From the NCBI RefSeq assembly GCF_020520425.1, contig NC_079490.1, positions 118,502,715 to 118,566,714 on the forward strand: a stretch of DNA of 64,000 bases, written 5' to 3'. Positions 21,249 to 31,445 of this stretch are shown here, piece after piece. The DNA is from Spinacia oleracea. Taxonomy: Eukaryota > Streptophyta > Magnoliopsida > Caryophyllales > Amaranthaceae. The notes below the pieces were generated by a model. It ran no database searches. It was given only the letters and a program-made list of their open reading frames with translations, and was not told the origin of the DNA. Each line of letters starts with the position of its first letter. Position 1 is the first letter of the stretch. Made by a program: the position numbers and the translations under genes.

Positions 21249-23875
21249 TCAAGGATGAGGGGCAATAGAACTCCCGTCCTGGACGTCTTGGCCTTCAGGG
21301 GAGTTCACCTCGTCTTCCTCTATGTCCTCCTCCCCGTCACTGACGAACTCAGGGGGATCTAAGCCTAGGCGCCTAGCCGTCGAGACGGCTATCTGGTGGG
21401 AGATACGGCGTTTGAACCAGGAAAAGTCCTTCCCGTCCATAGACTGATCCCACGCCTTTTGGGCACTCTCCAAGATGGACTCCTCGCCCAACTTCAAAGA
21501 GCTTGCAGCCTCCTTCCGCACGGCCTCAATCTTCCCCTGCATGGCCTTGAGCTGACCATCAAGAACGTTCACCTTGGAAGAGAAATTAGTCACCCGCTCC
21601 GAGACGGAAGAGTACTCCTTTCTCAGCATGGCAAGCCGCCCCTCATGCTCCAGCAACTTCTCCTCATACTTCTCGGCGTCCTCCTCGGCCTTTTTCAGAT
21701 CTTCCGTCTTGGATTTGAACTTCTTGTCCGCGTCCAAGTTGATCAACCTGGCCGTCTTCTCAGCATATTGCTCATGATTCTCGATCTGGTCCTTGTGCTT
21801 GAGCATCTCATTGTGCATATCAAAGCGATAGTTCCTACTCTCGGCACAGCGAATGAAAAGCTGCCAAAGACAACATAGAATTAAAAATAGCGTACATATA
21901 CAATGATAACTACAGAGATCCAGGAGTAAGTGTCTTACATCAAGGACGAGAGACTGAATGGACCCAAAGAATCCCAAGTCAATCCCGGGGAGTGACCTCA
22001 CATATTCCTCAGGGATGGCCGCATACACGTCCGCAAGGATCTTATCCTTCGCCTCTGAGCTAAAACCGGCAGAAGGGGGGATGCTCGCAACCTCGGCCCG
22101 CCGCATCCGCTTGAACATCTCAACTGAACCAAACGCCAAGGTTATCAAACATCGTGCAAATCCCAACTTGACATGACAGATTTAAAGTACAGAAACACTA
22201 ACCTATTGGCGAAGCTGCAGGAGAAGTAGAGGCATTATCAGTAGAAGGAGCCTCAGTTTCCTTGCCTTTACCCTTGTCCTCCTTGGACGAGGTGGTGGCG
22301 TCAGCAGCCTCAGTCTGTTCGACTGCTACTTCGTCAGTAGCTGCTCCGGCAGTACAATCCCTTTCGGTGTCCACCTGGGAAGGAACCTCCTTTTGCTCAG
22401 AAGGAGGAATGAACGTCTGGGTAGGAAGAACCTCCCCCTCAGCTAGGGGAGCGGACGGTTTTGGTACCGACGGCTTGGTGACAGCATCAGCCGGACCCAT
22501 CTTCTTAAAGAAGGGTCGTTTTGGCTTAGGAGCCTCCATCGAAGATGCAGGACGCTTCTTCATAGCTGGCAAAGTGGGTTCCTAAAGATGAAGGAAGTCA
22601 ACGACCAAATCATGATCAGAAATGAACAGAGGCAAAAAATAAAAAATTACCTTGGCGACGTCGCCAGAGGCACCCTTGCTGGACACATTAAGGATGTTGA
22701 GTGAAAATCTATGGGGAACTACCTCTACTCAAATAGGAACAAAGACCAACGGCCGAAAGAAAGACTATATTAGTGAACTGGCCGACATGGGGAAGCCAAG
22801 CATTAGGCACCCAGGCATGGCTCTTTGACAACAGCCGATACATCTCAGCCTAGAACAAGGGCTTCACTAGTCCCCACTCTCTGGACGAGAGGCGAGGGTA
22901 GGCGTCGGCTTTAGACAAATAGCGGGGCCCACAGTTCCCCCTAGAAAGACGTCTAGAAAGAGAGAGGTCTTCCATTCGAACAATAGACCACTTCTTACTC
23001 CACCAAACCCAACTAGAGGTCTTACCCACCACCGTCTTATATCCCCGACGGCTGTAAAGGGTGAACCACCCCTGGGGAGAACGAGAAGAAGGGGCAATGA
23101 CTACGAGACGAAGGAAAGCAGGAAAGGAAGGGGTGACGCCGCTCAAAGCACACTTGGCAATAAAACCAAAAACATTTTCCCAAGAGTTAGGCGTCAATTG
23201 AGCAAGGCCAATGTCATACCCCTCCAAAACGTCCATCACAAAGGGGTGCAATGGAAATCTAAGACCCAACCTAAAGGCAACAGTATAAACAGCTACCTCT
23301 CCTTGGGAGAGTTGGTCCACGGAGTCATGAGGTCGAGGGCTCCTAAGACTAAAACCTTGGGGCAGGAGCAGAAAACGCTCAAAGTCACGTCCCTTCTCCC
23401 TCAGGTACCTCAGCCATTTCATGCTGGGAAAGATATCAGATGGAAATAGATTGACGTCCTCCTTCCCCCGGACCATAGGAGGAAGGTTTTTTACAAACTC
23501 CTCGTCTGAAGAGCTAGAGGAGTCATCTTCAAAATCCTCGCGTGGAACGCGAGGACGGGAAGCCACATTCTTTCTTCTTCTAGGAGAATGTGCCGTTCTT
23601 ATGGCCCCGTCTCCTGTATTATGGGAGGAACGGACTCCACTCCTACTTCCTTGAGACGGGTTCGAAAAAGGAACCCTATCGTCCCCCTCTCGCGGTGCAG
23701 CCCATGCACTCACGTTGGCTGTTTGTCTAATTTGAGCCATGCCGTGCTGCATAAGGGACAGGACGTCTGACTTTAGCAAAAGAATGAAAGAGATAGGTGT
23801 CATAACCCCCAAGACGCCTCCACAGAACACTATAAACAATAAACAAGAGAGGTCCCAAAAGCATACAAAAAACAA
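21249..23875 (-). CDS. Antisense spliced gene of the gag-only element (Transposase_28-like and coiled coil)
   Basis: The reading frame lies opposite to gag-protease. The first long exon (23875 to about 22850) has an acidic Ser-rich segment, then a domain resembling Pfam 'putative gypsy type transposon' (Transposase_28): FRLGLRFPLHPFV, LAQLTPNSWENVFGF, GWFTLYSRRG. Further exons are inferred from splice signals. A short exon ends at a GT donor at 22650. Introns are 22582-22650, 22124-22202 and 21861-21938 (69, 79 and 78 bp), all GT-AG. The third keeps frame and has no stop. The C-terminal exon is a long charged coiled coil (KHKDQIENHEQYAEKTARL, EKYEEKLLEHEGRLAMLRKE) with an acidic tail (DGEEDIEEDEV). 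The link between the first exon and the exon ending at 22650 is not resolved, and the start codon is uncertain. The function is unknown; antisense ORFs occur in some Tat-lineage elements such as Grande. Confidence 0.6.
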
Positions 23876-24172
23876 AGTTTTGATAGAGAACTTACCAGAA
23901 AATGATCAAACCGATGAGAAGTCTTGACAAATCCTCTAAACCCTCAAGAACACTGGACAGCAAATCCAAGAACACTCAAGCGCAAGCACAAGCAGATCTT
24001 TGGCAGGACGAAATTTGCTTTCTCTCTCTAAGAAAAATTGCTCTGAAGTAACAAAAGAAAAATGAAAGAGGAACTGAAGCTTTTAAAGGAAAATCTAAGC
24101 TCTGAAAAGCCCTCACACGTGGTGCTCCCTCCGATCAAGCAGCCTACCCCACAGGGACAAGGGGCATCCTCC

Positions 24173-24184
24173 TTGAGGGGCAAA
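24173..24184 (+). other. Polypurine tract of the gag-only element
   Basis: TTGAGGGGCAAA lies directly before the 3' LTR. It is purine-rich and correctly placed for plus-strand priming, though short and broken by a C. Confidence 0.5.
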
Positions 24185-24650
24185 TGATGTGGCCTAAAAG
24201 AATGCCACCTGACTGTACTATCAAAGCCCAGAAAAAAGGCCCAAAAGCTTGCCTGCGGGCCTTTCTCAACTTCACAGGGCCAAGGCCCAAACAATTAAGA
24301 GGCCCACTTGGTCCAAACCAAGCCTCCGAAACCTTAGCAGGACACGTGTCTCGATCTTGCATAAACACCCAATCATGCAGGACCAGTTCCCAAGAAACTC
24401 TAGCACTATAAATAGTGCAGATCCCAAGGTAAAAGGAATTCGATTCATTACCACCAACCTAAGAACTATCGTTGCTCTGCCTTCTCTCTACAAATTACTT
24501 ATCTCTCTAGCTTATACTTACTTAAGCATCGGAGGGAATATTCCTGCGGGAATATTCTTGTTTTGCAGGTTGCCAGAAGTTCGTGCCAGGTCATACTTGA
24601 TACCTCCGAGGAACGCGTGCCACGTCAGCACCGTAAAAGACCCCACAACA
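24185..24650 (+). repeat. 3' LTR of the gag-only element
   Basis: 466 bp. It matches the 5' LTR with few substitutions and a 2-base difference near the start (TGATGTGGCC against TGATGTCC). The CACTATAAATAG box is kept near 24403. Confidence 0.92.
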
Positions 24651-24956
24651 GGGAGTTTCTGTAGGTGACTTTTATGTTATTGATGTTATTTTTTGTCTCA
24701 CAAATTAAAGTAGTACATAAGGTTTTTAAATCCAAGTCTTTGAGATTAGGTTATAGGTTTGGGAAGAGGAATAGATTAGCACAGGAGAACTTCAAACTAA
24801 ATTGAATGCCGCCACACAACAGAACCCAATTCTTTCAAATCCTAACCCCCTATTTCTCACAAGAGCATTCGACCCTACATTTTCATATTTCTAGACGTTT
24901 TATTCGACATCTTAATTAATATCAGTAATGCGCTTAATTTAAACATGTATTTGTAG

Positions 24957-25052
24957 CAAGGAGGGGAGACTAATTGCTGGTGTATACGTTGGCAACGACA
25001 GATTTGAGAGAGCAGGGATTAGAGAGCAGATGAACATTAGCAGCTGCAGCAG
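24957..25052 (+). pseudogene. Exon-like captured fragment in CACTA-1, gene unknown
   Basis: An open segment between a TTTGTAG acceptor and a CAG|GTGAGG donor reads KEGRLIAGVYVGNDRFERAG and on to NISSCSR. It looks like a single exon from a host gene. The parent gene is not recognised, and 96 bases is too short to be sure it is coding-derived. Confidence 0.3.
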
Positions 25053-25120
25053 GTGAGGGAAAATAGGATACTAAAGGTGAATTGTGAGGTTGTGAGTTCA
25101 TGGACAGGGCGTCTGGTTAA

Positions 25121-25251
25121 GGCGGAGATTAAAGTCAATTTCGATGTCGAATAGGTTTGGAACTTACAAATTATGAATGCTTGCTGATTTTGTCCCTATC
25201 TTGTTTGTAGGCGGAGATTAAAGTCAATGTCAATGTCGAATCGGTTTGGAA
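25121..25251 (+). repeat. 42-bp direct repeat in the CACTA-1 interior
   Basis: GGCGGAGATTAAAGTCAAT and the following ATGTCGAAT.GGTTTGGAA occur at 25121-25162 and 25210-25251 with four or five mismatches. The second copy follows a TTTGTAG acceptor-like sequence, so this may be a duplicated exon edge. Confidence 0.6.
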
Positions 25252-26229
25252 TGCTCTTGATGTTTGCTTCTTTTGTGTCTACAAATCAAGTAGTAGTATA
25301 TGCTTTCTTGCCGTACTAATGTTGATGTGATTTTGTTTTGCAGTAAGCAAGCAGCATGCAACAAGATGATCAAACAGTGCTACATCTATGCCGCCTTTCG
25401 TTGTTAGACATGGTTGCCTGACTGGTAGTATTCGATCTCATACATCATTATTTGTCCTGTTTTGTATTTTTTTTTATTGTAGAACTCACACCTTCAAGTT
25501 AGAACCCGACTTGTCTATTTCCTTCAGTTTTCAAGTACTAGCATTACTTTCAATTGACGCTGATACATCTGTTTTCTCATGCATTGTTTTCAATTGTTTG
25601 CTTGTTTTGTTTTTCAATTAAGGTTTTTAATAATCACTTCGCTTATTTCACTGGTTAGTTGTGGGTGATATTGTCTTATGATAGGGTTTTGGAGGAGGAA
25701 TAACACTTGAAGAAATATCAGGACCACAACCACAACACAGTAGGGAGGAACTTCTATCTAAGTAGAATGAGGCAAAAAAACAAAATCATGTATTGCCAAA
25801 CGCGTGGATACGTACGGTACAAGCGGAAAACAATGCATTAAGAGTCACATGAGTTCAGTTGAAGATGAGCTTAAAGCATTAAAGAATTGTTCTTACAACG
25901 CTTTTTAAGGAGATGACACTCAAAGAGAGAACACTTCAACTAGTTAGATTTTTATTTTGTTCTTTTATAGTGAACAAGAATTATTTATCTTTTAACTTTT
26001 TTAGAATTTAAAGGATATGGGATGTGATTTTGATTTCACATAACTTGAAATTCTATTGACAAAAATCTTTTGAGTAATGAAATTTTAATTTGTTTTAATT
26101 GATTTATAATTATCTTATATTGTTTCACAGGGAAAATGTAGGTGCTTCGAAGAGCACAAATAATATTATTATGATTATATAATCGACATAATAGTTGGTC
26201 GTTATTGCCAAAATTATTTTTTTTTTTGA
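25252..26229. other. CACTA-1 right interior, nothing recognised
   Basis: AT-rich DNA with short frames only. A 77-codon frame at 25388 is hydrophobic and without known motifs. No gene is supported. Confidence 0.4.
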
Positions 26230-26261
26230 CGGTTGGGAAGGAGATTTTACAAGAGATTTTT

Positions 26262-26679
26262 TGGTCGTTATTGCTTAATTGATCATCGTGAATAAGTATT
26301 TAACGATGAGTTACTGTTTCGTTGTTAAATATTAACGAAAGATTATCGGTTCGTCGTTAACAATTAACGATGGATTACCGTTTCGTCGTTAAATTTTAAC
26401 GATGAAATTGTAACTCCGTCGTTAGTAATTAACGACGAATTATGATTTCGTCGTTAATTGTTAACGACGAACCGATAATCCGTCGTTAATGCTCAACGAC
26501 GAAATCATAGTTCGTCGTTAATAAACGTTAATTATTAATGACGAACATCGCCGCTACAGCCAATAACGACAGAACCTGTTACAACGAACATCATGACCGT
26601 CGTTAAAGGTTTTAACGACAAAAATTGAGGCTTTTAACGACGAAATTGTTCGTCGTTAAATGTCCTTTTTCTAGTAGTG
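26262..26679. repeat. CACTA-1 right subterminal array (TTCGTCGTTAA motifs)
   Basis: At least fifteen copies of TTAACGACGAA or its complement (with one-base variants such as CGATGAA) lie in about 410 bases, in both orientations and often as facing pairs separated by 10-20 bases. The stretch could fold into several hairpins. Placement and spacing fit the transposase-binding arrays of CACTA elements. Confidence 0.8.
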
Positions 26680-26682
26680 CAG

Positions 26683-29600
26683 AAGCATATATTTTAGAAA
26701 GTTTTGTTGGTGGTTTGAAATCAACTATATTAAACCATTTGTCAAAGCTTTCAAACCTGACTGTATTGGTGAAGCTATTGATTTAGCCAGATTACAGGAG
26801 GAAAACTTGATGATCAACGCACCTAAGCCTTCCTACAAACAACCAGTTCATAACCCCAAACCCCCTCTTCTTCCAACTCCACAAACTAAACCAAACACTA
26901 CCCTATCATTGACTAAATACCCTCAGCAAAGAACCAGAAACTTTAAATACATCCCTGCAGATGTGAGGCAAGAAAAAATTGCTAAAGGGATGTGTTACTA
27001 TTGTGATTCACCATATGATAGAAACCATAAGTGCTAGTTTAGGGAACCATTATTGTACACAGTAGAAATCCCTGGTGATGTTGAAGAACTTAGTGATGTA
27101 GAAGAGCTTGATTTGGGTGACAAGGAAGTTAGTGAACCACAAATTTCCATGAGTTCTTTGTCTGGTAGCCAAGGGTTCAGTACTATGAGAGTGAGAGGTT
27201 TGGTGAAAGGAAGGGCTATACAAATCTTGATAGATTCAGGGAGTACTCATAACTTTGTAGACCTGAATGTTGCTCAAAGTTAGGGTGTGTAGTAGAAAAG
27301 ATACCACCACAAGCTATAACTGTGGCTGATGGCAACCATTTGGCATGTCATCATATTTGCAAAGGGTTCTCTTGGGTTATGCAAGATACTGTGTTTGAGA
27401 CTGATGTTCTACTCATACCACTGGGAAGTTGTGATATGGTGTTTGGTATACAATGGCTCAGTTTTGTTGGTCCTATCTCTTGGGATTTTATGCAACTACA
27501 GATGGAATTTACCTTGAAGGGCAAGCAGATTTTGTTAAAAGGGATTCCTAGCAAGAAAATGAAAGTGATTGAAGGAGAACCATCTTCTAAGTTGTTCTCT
27601 ACAGCAGCTCATCTATGTCTGATACATGTACATGATCCAAGTTGCATGAGCATGGAGACAACTGACACACAATTTCAGTCTACACCAGTTTGGAAAGAGC
27701 TAGAAGAGCTCAAACTCACCTATAAGTGTGTGTTTGAAGATCCAGTTGACTTGCCTCCTTTGAGGGGGTTGTTTGACCACTCCGTTCCTCTCCTACCAGA
27801 GGCAAATCCAGTCAATATAAGACACTACAGATACCCACTCAAGCAAAGAAATGTCATAGAGGAGTTGGTACAAGAGATGTTAGACAGGGGCATTATTAAG
27901 AATAGTGCATCCCCATTTGCTTCACCAGTAGTTTTGGTTGGTAAAAAAGATGGAACCTTGAGATTGTGTGTGAAAGAGAACTCAATAACAGGACAGAAAA
28001 AGAACAAATTTCCCATACCTGTTATAGATGAACTATTGGACGAATTGTCAGGTGCGACTGTGTTTTCTAAATTGGATTTAAGGGCTGGATATCATCAGAT
28101 GAGGGTTAATCATTCAGACATTTATAAAACAACTTTCAAAACTCACACAGGTCACTATGAGTTTTTGGTGATGCCATTTGGTCTCACTAATGCACTTGCA
28201 TCATTTCAGAACTGGATGAATCAAGTTTTCAATCCCCTACTCAGAAAATGTGTTTTGGTGTTTTTTGATGATATCTTAGTCTACAGTAGGACTCTTAATG
28301 ATCACTAAACTCATCTTGCTGCAGTTTTTGAATTGATGAAATCCAATCAGATGTATGCTAAACACAGCAAATGTGTATTTGCCACAGATAGAGTGGAATA
28401 CTTTGGTCACTATATCTCTGCTAAGGGTGTGCGAATAGATCCACACAAGATCAATGCAGTGCAAAGTTGGCTAGTTCCTGCTACTGTGAAAGAACTTAGA
28501 GGATTCTTGGGTTTAGCTGGATACTATAGAAAATTTGTAAAGGGTTATGCTATGATAAGCAAGCCCCTGACAGACAAGCTAAAGAAAAATATCTTTCAGT
28601 GGTGTGATCAAGCAAAGTTGGCTTTGAAACTCTAAAGACAGCTTTGGTTACAACACCTATTCTAGTTGTGCCTGATTTTGATAAACAATTCATAGTGCAA
28701 ACTTATGCTTCACAGAAGGGTATTGGAGTTGTTCTCACGCAAGATGGTCATCCCTTAGCTTTTATAAGCAGGTCCTTAGGTCCTAAGTGGCAACAACTAT
28801 CAGTGTATGAGAAAGAACTATTGGCAATTCTATTTGCTGTACAGAAATGGGAGCAATACCTCATGGGCAGTCATTTCCTAATTAGAGATGACCAGAAGAG
28901 CCTTAAGTGGCTGCTACAACAAAAAATTTCCACACCTTTTCAGCAATTTTGGTTATCCAAATTAATGGGATTTGATTATGAAATTCAGTACAAGAGTGGG
29001 AAGGAGAACATTGCTGCTGATGCTCTTTCTAGAGTGCAAGGATCTGAAATTTTACTGATGGCATTGTCTGTGGTGGATTCTAACTTATCTACTATGATTT
29101 TGGCTAGTTATCAGTTGGATGACAATCTCAAATCAGTCATTCAATCTCTCATTGAGGGGCAGTTGGTGGAAGGGTTCCACTTGCAGAATGGCCTTCTTAG
29201 GAAAAACAATAGGATTCTGGTAGGTCCTGATACTGATCTTAGAAAAAAGATTATTTGTTGGCAAAAGGCATCACCTGAGAGTGGCCATGGTGGTAGGAAA
29301 CTCACCCTTCACAAAGTTAAGGCCATTTTCAGTTGGAAAGGATTGACTAAAGATGTGAGACACTTTGTGAGACACTGTGTTACTTGTCAAGCTTCAAAAT
29401 ATGACATTCTGCCTATCCTGGCTTACTCCAGCCTTTACCTATTCATGAAGAAGTATGGATTGATGTATCTATGGATTTTATTACCGGACTTCCAAAATCT
29501 GGTGGCAAAGAAGTGATTTTTGTGGTTGTGGACAGGTTAAGCAAATATGTTCATTTCATGGCCCTTGCACATTCATACACTGATGTTACAGTTGCACAAT

Positions 29601-30517
29601 GCTATTTAGATAATGTATTTAAGCATCATGGGTGGCCAAGGTCTATTGTGAGTGATAGAGACTCTATTTTTCTAAGCAGTTTCTGGAAGAGTTTGTTCTC
29701 TTTACATTGCACTGAGTTCCTGTTGTCCAGTGCATACCATCCACAAACTTATGGCCAAACTGAGGTGGTGAACAGGTGTGTGGAGAACTACCTAAGGTGT
29801 ATTACCGGTGAACATCCTACTGACGGGCATATGTGGTTGCCCATGGCTGAATGGTGGTACAATACCCACTTTCATACTTCCAGCCAGCTTACCCCTTATG
29901 AAGTAGTGTACAACCAGCCTCCACCACTACACTTACCTTATTTACCTCAAGAATCTACTAATGCTGAGGTGGAAAGAAGTATGTTAAAGAGAGAAGCTAT
30001 GGTTGACACACTCAAGTTCCATTTAGCTAAAGGTCAAGAGAGAACGAAAGTGCAAGCTGATAAGCACAGATCTGAAAGGATATTCACTGTGGGTGATTAG
30101 GTGTGGTTAAAACTGCAGGCTTATAGGCAACAATCAGTCCAAAGGAGGTCTAACCAGAACTTGGCACATCAATACTATGGCCCTTTTCAAGTGTTAGTTG
30201 TTGTTGGAAAGGTGGCCTACAAGTTACAGTTTCCTAGTGATGCTAAGATTCATGATACTTTTCATGTATCTCAGCTTAAAAAGTTTAGAGGTTCTCTCCC
30301 TATTGTTGCCCATATACCTGATTGGTTTCATGGCATTGATTTGGCAAAACCTCCCCTCAAACCTGCTGCTGTTCTTCAGACTAGAGTGGTTAAATTTCAT
30401 AATGCTCCTCAAGTTCAGTATTTGGTTCAGTGGCATGGATTTGCAGCACATAAAGCAACTTGGGAAATTACAACTGAGTTTGAAGAAAAATTTCCTTCTT
30501 TTGTCATTCAGACTTGA
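26683..30517 (+). pseudogene. Chromovirus gag 3' end and pol (PR-RT-RNaseH-IN-chromodomain), decayed
   Basis: It continues the gag cut at 14667. In order: the gag C terminus with a zinc knuckle (CYYCDSPYDRNHKC) near 27000; protease DSGSTHNF near 27235; RT with FSKLDLRAGYHQM and FFDDILVYS at 27790-28300; RNase H at 28650-29030 (ADALSRV end); the integrase zinc finger near 29290-29395; an integrase core with its D, SDRD and GQTE landmarks at 29471-29765; and a C-terminal chromodomain (VQYLVQWHGFAAHKATWE) near 30415. Breaks include in-frame stops at 27035, 28306 and 30098, and frameshifts near 26740, 27275, 27970, 28630 and 29470. It is clearly non-functional. The domain order defines a chromovirus. 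Confidence 0.9.
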
Positions 30518-30544
30518 GGACAAGTCTGCTAAGGGGGAGAGCTA

Positions 30545-30840
30545 TGATATGGGAGTAATTCTAGTTAAGTTCCTGTTAATAGAAAATACCCAAATTTAGT
30601 TAAGTTATTGTTCAAACTTTGGCGGGAAAGTTTGTTGAAAGTTTGTTTGTTATTTTCCTTAAATTTAGGAGATTGTTAGAGTTGGTTAGCTGGACTTGTC
30701 AGCTTATAAAACCACTCATTCATTTCATTTGGACATATAATGAAATATACAATTTCTCTCCTACTTTTCTCTGTCTCTTCTTATAAGATTCTCCCTCTCT
30801 TCTTCTTCTTCTTCTTCTTCTTCTTCTTCTTCTTCTTCTT

Positions 30841-30917
<77 letters not shown>

Positions 30918-30975
30918 CTCGTCTATAAACAACTCCTATCACCATTAGAGGTGAGCTCCAACAGCTCCCCTATCA
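30545..30975 (+). repeat. 3' LTR of the small chromovirus, with microsatellite
   Basis: 431 bp against 342 bp for the 5' LTR. The extra length is a CTT run followed by an ATT run. A polypurine tract (AAGGGGGAGAG) sits just upstream at about 30531-30541. The duplication GCTTA follows at 30976. Confidence 0.9.
30799..30917 (+). repeat. Compound microsatellite (CTT)n-(ATT)n in the 3' LTR
   Basis: About 24 CTT units (30799-30870) run directly into about 15 ATT units (30871-30917). The 5' LTR has only a short CTT tract at the matching place, so the expansion arose after insertion. Confidence 0.95.
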
Positions 30976-30980
30976 GCTTA

Positions 30981-31445
30981 ATTAAGACGAAATACTAATC
31001 CACACAGATCAAAGTAGCTGGCTATTATCTATGTCATGAAACGATTACATGGCACGAACATGCATGAACATGAAAATATTAAGAGAATACACAAATTGAA
31101 GTAAACACACCATACAACTTGAAACTAATTTGTCATATTATGTAATTTTCCTACTTTTAACGTAGTTTTGATTAATTTTGTGAGCAGTAGAAATTCGAAA
31201 AAACGCAACGATATCAACCCGAGCATCACCCGCTTAGATTAATTTGTCATATGCAATTATCCTACTTGTTACATATATACGTATTACTTGATTTTTATAA
31301 ATTTTAGGAACAATATGGTACCAAATATGATTATATGAACACCACCCAACACAAACTTACAGCTCTATATCAAACTTTAACATGTGTAGTGCATAACTAG
31401 ATAACTTCTGAATACTCGTGCATGCGAACATTTTAGTAGTAGTTT
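30981..31445. other. Anonymous DNA between two retroelements
   Basis: AT-rich DNA between the small chromovirus target site and the Tekay-like LTR. No reading frame, RNA gene or repeat was recognised. It is probably the original genomic sequence. Confidence 0.5.

Larger units (their letters stand above)
17480..24650 (+). mobile_element. Gag-only LTR retroelement (TR-GAG-like, Tat-type gag) with antisense gene
   Basis: LTRs 17480-17943 and 24185-24650 begin TGATGT and end CCCACAACA, and are nearly identical by eye. Flanks are GCGAG (17475-17479) and GGGAG (24651-24655), an imperfect 5-bp duplication. Inside are a primer-site-like sequence, gag plus aspartic protease on the plus strand, and an opposite-strand spliced gene. 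No reverse transcriptase, RNase H or integrase motif was found in 20503-24184. Such elements are known in plants as TR-GAG or large derivative elements and need enzymes from an autonomous relative. It is nested inside CACTA-1 and is the youngest layer here. Confidence 0.88.
14668..26679. mobile_element. CACTA-1: non-autonomous CACTA transposon with captured gene pieces
   Basis: Ends are CACTACTAGAA and its exact complement TTCTAGTAGTG, with CAG duplicated on both sides (14665-14667 and 26680-26682). These are the hallmarks of the CACTA superfamily. It is 12,012 bp long, of which 7171 bp are a later LTR element (17480-24650). The remaining 4.8 kb encode no transposase, so it depends on a relative elsewhere. 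Subterminal TTCGTCGTTAA motifs occur at both ends. The interior has exon-like pieces, including a recognisable DNA polymerase lambda fragment. It interrupts the chromovirus gag. Confidence 0.93.
13692..30975 (+). mobile_element. Small Ty3/gypsy chromovirus, split by a nested CACTA element
   Basis: LTR retrotransposon with LTRs 13692-14033 and 30545-30975 that begin TGATATGGGAG and end CCCCTATCA. It is flanked by GCTTA on both sides (13687-13691 and 30976-30980), a perfect 5-bp duplication. Without the inserted CACTA (14668-26679) it would be about 5.3 kb. The order is gag, protease, RT, RNase H, integrase, chromodomain, as in chromoviruses. The small size and short LTRs suggest the Reina group, which is inference. 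Many stops and frameshifts show that it is old and inactive. Confidence 0.93.

Noticed and set aside
30720..30932. Long poly-Arg or poly-Phe/Leu reading frames
   Set aside because: They are translations of the CTT/ATT microsatellite.
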